Shown: positions 34,957-43,848 of the stretch, piece by piece | How positions within the stretch are numbered: position 1 is the first letter of the stretch | Layout: each line of letters begins with the position of its first letter | Origin: Cupriavidus basilensis | Lineage (GTDB): Bacteria; Pseudomonadota; Gammaproteobacteria; Burkholderiales; Burkholderiaceae | Length of the DNA stretch: 64,000 bases | NCBI RefSeq assembly: GCF_000876015.1 | Contig: NZ_BBQM01000022.1 | Location: forward strand, 248,001-312,000 | Reading direction: 5' to 3' | Position numbers and translations under genes: made by a program | The notes under the pieces: generated by a model | What the model was told of the DNA's origin: nothing | Databases searched by the model: none | The model's input: only the letters and a program-made list of their open reading frames with translations

Positions 34957-36144
34957 TTAGGCCGCGCCGAGCAGCCCGCGCTGCGCGAGGTTGCGGTACA
35001 GCGCGCGCACGCCGAAGGTCCACGGCGCGATCTCGGTGCACAGCCCCACCGTGTTGACCAGCGCGCCGAGCGCGGGCGCCGAGATGGTCACGACGTCGCC
35101 GAGGTGATGGGTGAAGCCGGCGCCCGGCGCGTCGCGGTCCTCGATCGGCGAGAACATGGTGCCGAGGAACAGCATGAAGCCGTCCGGGTACTGGTGGTGC
35201 GCGCCGCAGGTCTGGGCGACGAGGTCGGCCGGGTCGCGGCTGATCTCGCTCATGTGGCTGACGCCTTCGAGCACGAAGCCGTCGCCGGCGCCCTCGACGC
35301 GCAGCGACACGCTTTCCCGGCGCACCGAGTCGAGCGTGAAGCGCGCGTCGAACAGCCGCACGAACGGGCCGATCGCGCATGAGCCGTTGTTGTCCTTGCA
35401 CTTGCCGAGCAGCAGCGCGGAGCGGCCTTCGATGTCGCGCAGGTTGACGTCGTTGCCGAGCGTGGCGCCGACCACCCTGCCGGCGCTGCTGACCGCCAGC
35501 ACGATCTCCGGCTCGGGGTTGTTCCACACCGAGGCCGGATGCAGGCCGATGTCGGCGCCGAAGCCGACCGCCGACATCGGCTGCGATTTCGAGAACACCT
35601 CGGCGTCGGGGCCGATGCCGACTTCCATGTACTGCGACCACGCGCCGCGCCGCTCGAGCTCCGCCTTGAGCCGCTGCGCGGCCTCGGAGCCGGGCTCGAT
35701 CTGCGACAGGTCGGTGCCGATCAGCGCGGTGATGGTCTCGCGCACGTCCTTGGCGCGGGCCGGATCGCCGCCGGCCTGCTCCTCGATCACGCGCTCGATC
35801 AGGCTCACGGCGAAGGTCACGCCGCACGCCTTGATGGCCTGCACGTCGCACGGCGCGAGCAGGCGCACCGGCGCGCCGGCGTCGCCCGCCAGCGCCGGGG
35901 CCAGCAGCGCCTGCACGCTGCCGAGCGCCTCGCCGGGCGCGTGGCGGGCGAGCTCCAGCGCGTCGGCGCGCTCGAACAGGTCGGCGGTGGTCGGCACGGT
36001 GGCCGTGATGTCGAAGACGTGGCCGTCGCGCACGGCGACCACGCAGGGGCCTTCATGGTCGCCGGCGCGGCGCCACACGCGCCCGACCAGCAGCGCTTGT
36101 TCGAGATCGGCCGGCAGGCAGGCGGAGGGAGAGAGGGTTCGCAT
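34957..36144 (-). CDS. xylX: Fumarylacetoacetase-family dehydratase, XylX-like
   Basis: A 395-residue FAH-family enzyme that closely resembles Caulobacter XylX, the 2-keto-3-deoxy-D-xylonate dehydratase that yields alpha-ketoglutarate semialdehyde. Matching blocks are VTFAVSLIERVIEE, GAWSQYMEVGIGPDAEVF, LGNDVNLRDIEGRSALLL, KDNNGSCAIGPF and YPDGFMLFLGTMFSPIEDRD, with conserved acidic metal ligands. It follows the XylD-like gene by 49 bases, so both belong to one operon. It may act on 2-keto-3-deoxy-L-arabinonate as well, since the two pathways converge. The semialdehyde dehydrogenase is not in the window. Confidence 0.85.
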   Translation of the reverse strand: MRTLSPSACLPADLEQALLVGRVWRRAGDHEGPCVVAVRDGHVFDITATVPTTADLFERADALELARHAPGEALGSVQALLAPALAGDAGAPVRLLAPCDVQAIKACGVTFAVSLIERVIEEQAGGDPARAKDVRETITALIGTDLSQIEPGSEAAQRLKAELERRGAWSQYMEVGIGPDAEVFSKSQPMSAVGFGADIGLHPASVWNNPEPEIVLAVSSAGRVVGATLGNDVNLRDIEGRSALLLGKCKDNNGSCAIGPFVRLFDARFTLDSVRRESVSLRVEGAGDGFVLEGVSHMSEISRDPADLVAQTCGAHHQYPDGFMLFLGTMFSPIEDRDAPGAGFTHHLGDVVTISAPALGALVNTVGLCTEIAPWTFGVRALYRNLAQRGLLGAA

Positions 36145-36193
36145 GGGTTGGCGGGAGAGTCGGTTGTCGGGGGCGCGTGCGTTCAGTGCGCGT

Positions 36194-37978
36194 TCAGTGC
36201 GAGTGGCGCGGCTCGCCGCGTTCCTCGATCACCTTCAGGTACAGCGTGGCCGGTTCCAGGCAGCCGCCGGTGGACAACTGGCCCACCAGCTTGCGGTACA
36301 GCTCCTGCCACGGCGTCTGCGACGGCGGCGCGGTGAAGCTGGCGTGCTCGCGGCGGCGCGCCAGCTCGTCCTCGGGCACCAGCAGGTTGACGCTGCGCGC
36401 GTTGAGGTCCACGCGGATACGGTCGTCGGTGCGCAGCAGCGCCAGGCCGCCGCCCACCGCCGCCTCGGGCGACATGTTGAGGATCGACGGGCTGGCCGAG
36501 GTGCCGCTCTGGCGGCCGTCGCCCAGGCACGGCAGCGAGGTGATGCCGCGCTTGACCATCTCATCGGGCGGCGCCATGTTGACGACCTCCGAGCTGCCCG
36601 GGTAGCCCACCGTGCCGCAGCCGCGGATCACCAGGATGCAGCGCTCGTCGATCTCCAGCGCCGGATCGTTGATGCGCGCGTGATAGTCCTCCGGTCCCTC
36701 GAACACGATCGCGCGCGCCTCGAAGGTGTTCTCCGCGCCGGGCTCGCTCAGATAGGTCTGGCGGAAGGCGTCGCCCACCACCGACATCTTCATGATGGCG
36801 CTGTCGAAGAAATTGCCCGACAGCACGATGAAGCCGGCGCCGTGCTTGAGCGGGTCCCCGGCAGCGCGGATCACGTCGCGGTCGGCGTCCGGCGCGGCGT
36901 TGGCGATGTCGCCGATCAGGCGGCCCGACACCGTCAGGCATTCGCGGCGCAGCAGCCCGGCCGCGTCGATCTGGCGCAGCACGGCCGGCACGCCGCCGGC
37001 GCGGTGGAAGCTCTCGCCGAGGTATTCGCCGGCCGGCATGCAGTTCACCAGCAGCGGCACCTGCTCGCCCACGCGCTGCCAGTCATCCAGGCTCAGCGCG
37101 AGGCCCATGTGGCGCGCGATCGCGATCAGGTGCGGCGGGCAGTTGCTGGACGCGCCCAGCGCCGACGCCACCACGATGGCGTTCTCGAACGCCGCGCGCG
37201 TCATGATGCGCGACGGCCGCACGTCCTCGCGCACCAGGTCGACGATGCGCTTGCCGGTGGCGTAGGCCATCTGCCCGCGCTCGCGGTAGGCCGCGGGGAT
37301 GCTGGCGCAGCCCGGCAGCGACATGCCGAGCGCCTCGGCCAGGCTGTTCATCGACAGCGCGGTGCCCATCGTGTTGCAGTGGCCGATCGACGGCGACGAG
37401 GCCGTGGTCAGTTCCATGAAGCCTTCGTAGTCGATCTCGCCCGCGGCCAGCAGGTTGCGCGCGTGCCAGATCACGGTGCCCGAGCCGACCCGCTTGCCCT
37501 GGTGCCAGCCGTCGAGCATCGGCCCGCCCGACAGCACGATGGCCGGAAGGTCGACCGTGGCCGCGGCCATCAGGCACGCGGGCGTGGTCTTGTCGCAGCC
37601 GGTGGTCAGCACCACGCCGTCGAGCGGAAAGCCGTGCAGGATCTCCACCAGCCCGAGATAGGCGAGATTGCGGTCCAGCGCGGCGGTGGGGCGGCGGCTC
37701 TGCTCGGCCAGCGGATGCACCGGGAATTCCATCGGGATGCCGCCGGCGTCGCGGATGCCGGCCTTGGTGCGCTGCGCCAGCTCGATGTGGTGGCGGTTGC
37801 ACGGCGCGAGGTCGCTGCCGGTCTGCGCGATGCCGATGATGGGCCGGCCCGATTGCAGCTCCTCGCGGGTCAGGCCGTAGTTCATGAAGCGCTCGACGTA
37901 CAGCGCGGTCATGTCCGCGTGGGAAGGGTCGTCGAACCAGTTCTGGCTGCGCAGCCGGCGCGGCGTGGATTGGGACAT
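36194..37978 (-). CDS. xylD: IlvD/Edd-family sugar-acid dehydratase, XylD-like
   Basis: A 594-residue iron-sulfur dehydratase very close to Caulobacter XylD (D-xylonate dehydratase, 595 residues), recalled from memory: RSQNWFDDPSHADMTALYVE at the start, IGIAQTGSDLAPCNRHH, VVLTTGCDKTTPACLMAA, SIGHCNTMGTALSMN and a PRHSH end against PRHNH in XylD. The cysteines in APCNRHH, TGCDKT and GHCNTM would hold the cluster. It should convert D-xylonate, or a stereo-related pentonate, to the 2-keto-3-deoxy acid used by the XylX-like protein. A GTTACCGGTAAC operator lies 113 bases upstream. Substrate choice between D-xylonate and L-arabinonate is inferred. Confidence 0.88.
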   Translation of the reverse strand: MSQSTPRRLRSQNWFDDPSHADMTALYVERFMNYGLTREELQSGRPIIGIAQTGSDLAPCNRHHIELAQRTKAGIRDAGGIPMEFPVHPLAEQSRRPTAALDRNLAYLGLVEILHGFPLDGVVLTTGCDKTTPACLMAAATVDLPAIVLSGGPMLDGWHQGKRVGSGTVIWHARNLLAAGEIDYEGFMELTTASSPSIGHCNTMGTALSMNSLAEALGMSLPGCASIPAAYRERGQMAYATGKRIVDLVREDVRPSRIMTRAAFENAIVVASALGASSNCPPHLIAIARHMGLALSLDDWQRVGEQVPLLVNCMPAGEYLGESFHRAGGVPAVLRQIDAAGLLRRECLTVSGRLIGDIANAAPDADRDVIRAAGDPLKHGAGFIVLSGNFFDSAIMKMSVVGDAFRQTYLSEPGAENTFEARAIVFEGPEDYHARINDPALEIDERCILVIRGCGTVGYPGSSEVVNMAPPDEMVKRGITSLPCLGDGRQSGTSASPSILNMSPEAAVGGGLALLRTDDRIRVDLNARSVNLLVPEDELARRREHASFTAPPSQTPWQELYRKLVGQLSTGGCLEPATLYLKVIEERGEPRHSH

Positions 37979-38090
37979 CTTGCTTGTCTCCGTGAGGGTC
38001 TGTTTGTGGTGCGTACCGGTGCCGGCGCGGCGGCGCGCATCGCTTCGCGCGCACTGGCCAGGCCGGACAGGCGGTGCTCCGCGCGTTTAA

Positions 38091-38102
38091 GTTACCGGTA
38101 AC
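38091..38102 (-). promoter_or_regulatory. GntR/LacI-type operator of the xylD-xylX operon
   Basis: GTTACCGGTAAC is a perfect 12-bp palindrome between the lacI-type gene and xylD. It matches the core of the E. coli GntR operator and recurs twice before the divergent transporter gene. Confidence 0.8.
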
Positions 38103-38192
38103 AATTTCGGATGTTAGCACGCATGCGCGGACCTGCACAGCGGTGCCCGGGCCGTGTGGCGAAGCGGGCGGATGGTGTTGCCGCAGGGGTGT

Positions 38193-39251
38193 CTAGGCGC
38201 TTTCGCGGGCCAGCACGGCGTAGTCGATCTTCACGCTCTTGGGCGGCGCCTTGGCCGCGCCGGCGCCTTCGCGCGCGTCCAGCGCGGCCAGCAGCGCCTC
38301 GCCGGTGCGCAGGCCGATGCCATATGCGTCGACCGAGATGGTGGTGATGCCGGGATGGCAGCAGGCGGCCACTTCGAAGTTGCCGAAGCCCGCCACGGCG
38401 ATGTTGCCGGGCACCGACAGGCCGCGGCGCAGGCATTCCATGACGGCGCCGAACGCGGACATGTCGCTCACGCACATGACGGCGTCGGTGTCGGGCCATT
38501 GCGCCAGCAGCGCGGCGATGGCCGGCGCGCCGTGGCTCATGGTGATGGGGGATTCGCCCAGGCGGATGATGCGCGGCTCGCCCAGCCCGAGCGCCTTGAT
38601 CTCGGCCTGGTAGCCCTTCATGCGGTCCAGCCCGCGCCGGTCCAGTTCGCTGGCGCCGCCGAGAAAGCCGATGCGCCGGTAGCCGCGCCCGGCGAGGTAG
38701 CGCACCATCGCGCGCGCGGCCTTCACGTTGGAGAATCCCACCGCGGTGTCGATCGGCGTGGTCGGCAGGTCCCACATTTCCACCACGGGGATATTCGAGC
38801 GCTGCAGCAGCGCGCGCGTGGTCTCGGTGTGCTGCGAGCCGGTCAGCGCCACGCAGCGCGGCTGGTGGCGCAGCATGGAGCGCACCAGCCGTTCCTCGCG
38901 CTCGAGGTGGTAGTCGGTGTCGCCGATCAGCAGTTGCAGCCCGTGCGGCTCCAGCGCGTCGCTCAGGCCGCGCACGGTGTCGGAGAAGTTCGAGCTCGAC
39001 AGCGAAGGCACCAGCACCGCGACGAACTCCGAGCGCCCCGAGGACAGCGCGCCGGCCGCCGCGTCGGCCACGTAGCCGAGCTCGTCGATGGCCTGCTGCA
39101 CGCGCTCGCGCGTGGCCGGCGCCACGCTGTGCCCCGCCAGCACGCGGGAGACCGTCATCTTGGACACGCCGGCCAGCCGGGCGACATCCGACATGCGGGG
39201 CGGTCCAGACTGGCGCGTCGCGGTGCTGCGGGTGGCGGGGGTAGTGGCCAT
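38193..39251 (-). CDS. LacI-family regulator, GntR-like
   Basis: A 352-residue repressor. The N-terminal helix-turn-helix reads MSDVARLAGVSKMTVSRVLA with the hinge helix DAAAGALSSGRSEFVAVLVP, then a periplasmic-binding-like sensor domain. TTACCGGTAA operators lie on both sides of it: before xylD and before the divergent MFS gene, so it probably controls the whole sugar-acid locus and itself. The inducer is likely a pentonate or its 2-keto-3-deoxy derivative. The start at 39251 is chosen; an open frame extending to 39476 would run through the operators. Confidence 0.88.
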   Translation of the reverse strand: MATTPATRSTATRQSGPPRMSDVARLAGVSKMTVSRVLAGHSVAPATRERVQQAIDELGYVADAAAGALSSGRSEFVAVLVPSLSSSNFSDTVRGLSDALEPHGLQLLIGDTDYHLEREERLVRSMLRHQPRCVALTGSQHTETTRALLQRSNIPVVEMWDLPTTPIDTAVGFSNVKAARAMVRYLAGRGYRRIGFLGGASELDRRGLDRMKGYQAEIKALGLGEPRIIRLGESPITMSHGAPAIAALLAQWPDTDAVMCVSDMSAFGAVMECLRRGLSVPGNIAVAGFGNFEVAACCHPGITTISVDAYGIGLRTGEALLAALDAREGAGAAKAPPKSVKIDYAVLARESA

Positions 39252-39399
39252 CGGTCGGCGCTGTGAGGGAGTGGAAGGTGCGCATATGATACCGGGCACA
39301 TCGGCACGGTCCCCGGCACGCGCTTGCCGGGGACCGCTGCTAAGGGAATACCCTTGCCGCGGCGGGCTTGAAGCCGCGATTGTCTCTGTGCTATTTTTC

Positions 39400-39411
39400 G
39401 TTACCGGTATC
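39400..39411. promoter_or_regulatory. GntR/LacI-type operator, imperfect copy
   Basis: GTTACCGGTATC differs at one position from the palindromes at 38091 and 39446. It is the nearer of the two operators to the lacI-type gene, so it may serve autoregulation. Confidence 0.65.
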
Positions 39412-39445
39412 AGGACGTTTGTTGGGAGACTATTCCGCACCGAAA

Positions 39446-39459
39446 TGTTACCGGTAACA
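39446..39459. promoter_or_regulatory. GntR/LacI-type operator, perfect copy
   Basis: TGTTACCGGTAACA is a perfect 14-bp palindrome. It directly precedes a candidate -10 box for the MFS gene. Confidence 0.82.
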
Positions 39460-39672
39460 AATAGAATGGCCGGCATCGCCGCGGGCTTCCCGCCTCACCC
39501 TGCGCTTCGCGCCGCGGCTGGTGCCCGACCGATGTCCTGACCGACCCGCGGCGAACGGATTCGCCGCCTGAACCTCTTCCGGCCCGCCGCGAACGCATTC
39601 CCGCGCGGCAGCAAGGTACCCCTGCCATCAGCGTGGGGCCGGAAGCCATCATAAGAAACGGGAGACAAATTC

Positions 39673-41025
39673 ATGCCCTCCATCACGCAGGCCGCCGCCA
39701 TTCCCGCGGCCGCCGATACGTCCGAAGACCGCCTGTACCGCAAGGTCATGCTGCGGATCCTGCCGCTGCTGCTGCTGTGCTACGTGGTGGCCTACCTCGA
39801 CCGCGTCAACGTCGGCTTCGCCAAGCTGCAGATGCTCGACGACCTCGGCATGAGCGACACCGTCTATGCCATCGGCGCCAGCGTGTTCTTCTGGGGCTAT
39901 TTCCTCTTCGAGATGCCCAGCAACCTGCTGCTGCACCGCTTCGGCGCGCGCTTCTGGATCGCGCGCATCATGGTCACGTGGGGCATCGTGTCGTCCTCGC
40001 TGGCGTTCGTGGTGCCGCTGGCGGAGCTGTTCCACGTGCAGACCACCACCATGTTCTACTCGCTGCGCTTCCTGCTCGGGCTGTGCGAGGCCGGCTTCTT
40101 CCCCGGCGTCATCCTGTACATGAACTACTGGTTCCCGGCCAGGCGCCAGAGCGTGGCGATGTCCGGCTTCCTGGTGGCGATCCCGCTGAGCCTCACCGTG
40201 GGCGGCGTGATCTCGGGCTGGCTGATGGAGAGCACGCACGGCCTGGCCGGCATGCAGGGCTGGCAGTGGATGCTGCTGCTCGAAGGCATCCCGTCCGTGC
40301 TGGTGGCATTCCTGGTGCTGTTCGCGCTCGGCGACGGCATCCGCTCGGCGAAATGGCTGAGCAACGAGGAGAAGGCCGTGCTCGAGCGCAACCTCGCGCG
40401 CGAGAACAGCAACAAGTCGCACCGCGTCGGCGCCGCGCTCAAGAACCCGCGCGTCTGGCTGCTGACCTTCATCCTGCTGACCTTCAACACCGGCTTCTAC
40501 GGCCTCGCGTTCTGGCTGCCGTCGATCATCCGCGCCTCCGGCGTGACCAACACCTTCCACATCGGCCTGCTCACCGCGATTCCCTACCTGAGCGCCATCG
40601 TCGCGATGGTCTGGAACGCCCGCCATTCGCGCAAGACCGGCGAGCGCCGCTTCCACGCCGCGGTGCCCGCGCTGATCGGCGGCGTGGGCCTGATCCTGAG
40701 CGCCGCGTTCGCGCGGCACGTGGAACTGTCGATCGTCCTGCTGACCATCTCCACGTGCGGCATTCTCGCGCTGATGCCGATCTACTGGACCTTCCCCGGC
40801 CAGATCCTGTCCGGCCCCGCCGCCGCGGCCGGCATCGCGCTGATCAACTCCATCGGCAACCTGTCCGGCTTCACCGGCTCGATGATCACCGGCATGGCCA
40901 AGGAACTGACCGGCAACATCAACAACGGCACCTACGCGCTCGGCGCGTGCCTGCTGGTGAGCTGCGTGCTGATCGTGCTGATTCCGCGCAGCCTGCTCAA
41001 CGGGGAAGGGGAGGCGGCGCGCTGA
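39673..41025 (+). CDS. MFS transporter, anion:cation symporter (ACS) family
   Basis: A 450-residue inner-membrane permease with about twelve helices. VAYLDRVNVGFAKLQML and GLCEAGFFPGVILYMNYWFP are signatures of the ACS family, whose members import organic anions such as galactonate, glucarate, tartrate and phthalate with protons. The neighbouring XylD/XylX-like enzymes and shared operators suggest a pentonate as substrate. It is divergent from the lacI-type gene. Start at 39673 (MPSITQAAAIP). Confidence 0.9.
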   Translation: MPSITQAAAIPAAADTSEDRLYRKVMLRILPLLLLCYVVAYLDRVNVGFAKLQMLDDLGMSDTVYAIGASVFFWGYFLFEMPSNLLLHRFGARFWIARIMVTWGIVSSSLAFVVPLAELFHVQTTTMFYSLRFLLGLCEAGFFPGVILYMNYWFPARRQSVAMSGFLVAIPLSLTVGGVISGWLMESTHGLAGMQGWQWMLLLEGIPSVLVAFLVLFALGDGIRSAKWLSNEEKAVLERNLARENSNKSHRVGAALKNPRVWLLTFILLTFNTGFYGLAFWLPSIIRASGVTNTFHIGLLTAIPYLSAIVAMVWNARHSRKTGERRFHAAVPALIGGVGLILSAAFARHVELSIVLLTISTCGILALMPIYWTFPGQILSGPAAAAGIALINSIGNLSGFTGSMITGMAKELTGNINNGTYALGACLLVSCVLIVLIPRSLLNGEGEAAR

Positions 41026-41046
41026 GCCGCCGCCGCGCGAGGCGGG

Positions 41047-43686
41047 TCATGCGTTCCACGTCTGCAGCAGCATGGCCGGCACCCGCTCGGCGGGGATCGC
41101 CGGGCTGAACAGGAATCCCTGGCCCATGTTGCAGCCGCAGCGCCGCAGGAAGTCGTACTGGCCGGCGTGCTCGATGCCCTCGGCGACGGTTTCCATGCCC
41201 AGCTTGCGGCTGAGCGTGACCACCGCCTCGACGATGGCGGCGTTGCCGGTCCGCTCGTCGAGATCCGCCATGAAACTGCGGTCTATCTTGATGACGTGGA
41301 CGGGGAGCGCCTGGAGGTGGGTCAGCGAGGCGTAGCCGGTGCCGAAATCGTCGAGCGCGATGCGCACGCCCTCGGCGCTGAGCATGCGCAGCGCGCGGCC
41401 GACGCCCTCCGCGCTGCGCCCGAGGAAGACCGTCTCCGTCACCTCGACCTCGAAGCGGTCGGCCGGGATGCGCTCGGCCGCCAGCCGGGACAGGAACTGC
41501 TCGGCGAAGTCGTCGTGGACGAACTGCGCCGCGGCGGCATTGATGGCGATGCGGCCGAAGCGCAGGCCGGCGTCGAGCCAGCGGTGCATGTCGGCTAGGA
41601 TGCTGCGGAACATGCGCTCGTGCAGCTCGTCCGCGAGCTCCATGTTCTCGAAGGCGGCGGCGATGCCGGCCGGCGGCAGCATCAGCTCGTCGCCCGAGTG
41701 CCAGCGCAGCAGCGCCTCGAAGCCGGTCACGCGGCCGGAGCGCAGATCGACCTTCGGCTGGTAGTACGGGCGGATGCGGTTCTCGTCGACGGCGCGCCGC
41801 GCGCACTTGATCATCTCCGTGCGGCAGCGCGCCTTGCGGCGCATGTCGGGATGGAAGAAGGCCAGGTGGCCGCGGTTGCCGGTCTTGGCCGCGTACAGCG
41901 CCGTGTCGGCCGCCTTGAGCAGGTCGGCCGCGCCGGTGCCGTGTTCCGGGTGGCAGGCCACGCCGATGCTGGCGCGGCAGTCGAGGATGCGCTGCGCGTA
42001 GCTGAGCGGCTGCCGCAGGCGCGTGCCGATGGCGGCGCCCAGGCTGGCGATGTCGGCGCGGGTGGCGAACGGCAGCGCGATGCCGAACTCGTCGCCGCCG
42101 AGCCGCGCGATGAAGGCGCGGGCGGGCAGCACCTCGCGCAGGCGGTCCGCCAGCGCGCGCAGCAGGGCGTCGCCGGCGTCGTGGCCGATCTGGTCGTTGG
42201 TTTCCTTGAGATCGTCGACGTCCACGATCAGGATGGCGGGGCCGGCATCGGGATCGCTGCCGCTGCGCTTGATCAGGCGCTCCATCTCGTGCTGGAACGC
42301 CGCGCGATTGGGCAGCCGGGTCAGGGCGTCGTGGGTTGCCATCCAGCGGATGCGCTCGTCGGCGGTCTGCTCGTCGGTCACGTCGCGGAACGTCACGAGC
42401 GCGCGCGCCATCTCGCCGCAGGGGCGGAACGTCTTCCATCCCTTGGTTCGCAGCCAGCGCTCGCGGCCGTCGTCGGCACGGCGGATGCGCAGCTGCGCAT
42501 CGAATTCCTGCTGCCGGCTGCCGTCGTCGGGCGCGGCCAGCGCGGACTTGAGCAGCTCCCGGTCGTCGGGATGGATGAGCCTGCATGCGGTATCGGCCTG
42601 CGGCTGTTCGTGCTTCGCGATGCCGAAGATCGCCTTCAGCTCGTCGGACCAGACCTGGCGGCCGGTGCGCTTGTCGTAGTCCCACACGCCGAGCTCGGCC
42701 GCCTGGATGGCCAGGCGGAAGCGCTGCTCGTTCTCGCGCAGCGCGTTCTCGGTTTCCTTGCGGTCGTCGATGTCCTCGAGCGTGCCGTACCAGCGCACGA
42801 TCTCGCCGGCGCCGTCGCGGCGCGGCTGCGCGCGCGCCCGCACCCAGCGGTAGGCGCCGTCGCGCGTCTCGATGCGGTATTCGATGTCCACCGGGTCGCC
42901 GGTGCGCAGCGCGGCCTGCCATGCGGCGACGACGGCGGCGATGTCGTCGGCGTGGAGCGAGTCCGCCCATCCGTTGCCGCGCGTGGCCTCCGCGCTCTGT
43001 CCCGTCACCTCGACCCACTTCGGGCTGATTTCCTCGACGAGGCCGTCGGGCGACGCGGTCCAGGGCATGCCGGGATTGAGCTGCACGGTGTAGCGATGGT
43101 GTTCCTCGCTGGCCCGCAATGCCGCTTCCGCCAGCATCCGCTCGTGGATGCATTCGCTGCGGCCGTGCCAGCTCGCGATGCGGCCGGCGTTGTCACGGCG
43201 CGCGATCGCGCGCGTGCGATACCACAGCGCTTCGCCGTCGCCGAGGGCCACGCGGCAGCGCACCTCGAACGGGCGCCCGTTCGCCAGGGCCTGCCGGATC
43301 GCGCGCCCGATGATGGGATGGTCTTCGCGCGGGACCAGGTCGCGCCAGCGCCGCCCGATCAGCCGTTGGCGCAGCGAGCTGGCCGCTTCGTCGCCGCTTT
43401 CGTCATCGCTTTCATTGCCCGCTTCGCTGCCCGTCCCGTCGCCCGGGTCCAGCAACAGGCTGAGCGCGCCGCGCCGGTCCGCGGCCCACCGGACCGACGG
43501 GTCGAGGGCATCCCAGTCCTGCCGCGCGAAACCGGCAAGCGCGGGTTCGGGCGCGCCGGGCGGGACCAGGCTCTCCCGGCTGTTGCGAAGCGTGGCCGAG
43601 CCGGCGCGGGCGGTAGTGTGCTCGCCGGGCCAATCCGGTGGCGGCCCGGCCTTGTGGGCCGGGGAGCAATGCTGGCATGGTTCCAT
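41047..43686 (-). CDS. PAS-GGDEF-EAL cyclic-di-GMP protein
   Basis: An 879-residue cytosolic signalling protein with no membrane segment. An acidic linker (residues about 80-105) is followed by three PAS/PAC units (about 110-190, 200-315, 320-440), a GGDEF domain (about 445-600) with intact RLGGDEFGIAL, and an EAL domain (about 615-870) with EALLRW, DDFGTGYASL and IKIDRSF. Both active-site motifs are kept, so it could make or break cyclic-di-GMP. The inhibitory RxxD site is missing before GGDEF (PARA occupies it). The N-terminus has CQHC, a possible metal pair. It may sense a small ligand or redox state through PAS. Confidence 0.9.
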   Translation of the reverse strand: MEPCQHCSPAHKAGPPPDWPGEHTTARAGSATLRNSRESLVPPGAPEPALAGFARQDWDALDPSVRWAADRRGALSLLLDPGDGTGSEAGNESDDESGDEAASSLRQRLIGRRWRDLVPREDHPIIGRAIRQALANGRPFEVRCRVALGDGEALWYRTRAIARRDNAGRIASWHGRSECIHERMLAEAALRASEEHHRYTVQLNPGMPWTASPDGLVEEISPKWVEVTGQSAEATRGNGWADSLHADDIAAVVAAWQAALRTGDPVDIEYRIETRDGAYRWVRARAQPRRDGAGEIVRWYGTLEDIDDRKETENALRENEQRFRLAIQAAELGVWDYDKRTGRQVWSDELKAIFGIAKHEQPQADTACRLIHPDDRELLKSALAAPDDGSRQQEFDAQLRIRRADDGRERWLRTKGWKTFRPCGEMARALVTFRDVTDEQTADERIRWMATHDALTRLPNRAAFQHEMERLIKRSGSDPDAGPAILIVDVDDLKETNDQIGHDAGDALLRALADRLREVLPARAFIARLGGDEFGIALPFATRADIASLGAAIGTRLRQPLSYAQRILDCRASIGVACHPEHGTGAADLLKAADTALYAAKTGNRGHLAFFHPDMRRKARCRTEMIKCARRAVDENRIRPYYQPKVDLRSGRVTGFEALLRWHSGDELMLPPAGIAAAFENMELADELHERMFRSILADMHRWLDAGLRFGRIAINAAAAQFVHDDFAEQFLSRLAAERIPADRFEVEVTETVFLGRSAEGVGRALRMLSAEGVRIALDDFGTGYASLTHLQALPVHVIKIDRSFMADLDERTGNAAIVEAVVTLSRKLGMETVAEGIEHAGQYDFLRRCGCNMGQGFLFSPAIPAERVPAMLLQTWNA

Positions 43687-43848
43687 CGTCTGTCGGTACT
43701 TTGGTGTTTACCGCTGGTGGTGCGATACATCGTCGCGATGCCGTTTCGGATAGAAGCGGATCGCACGTTACCGGCTGCTTGTGGCAGGCGCGGTGACGGG
43801 ATGCGGGGAATCGGTTCCGGGCCCGGGCCGGCGCGTTCGCGCGCGGAC

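Larger units (their letters stand above)
39252..39672. other. Divergent promoter region, lacI-type gene and MFS gene
   Basis: This 421-base region has no gene. It contains two operators (39400 and 39446). TAGAAT at 39462-39467 is a candidate -10 for the transporter and lies just after the second operator. Otherwise no clear boxes are seen. Confidence 0.6.

Noticed and set aside
39252..39476. N-terminal extension of the LacI regulator to an ATG at 39476
   Set aside because: It would place coding sequence over two operator palindromes and add 75 residues ahead of a helix-turn-helix that is normally at the N-terminus.
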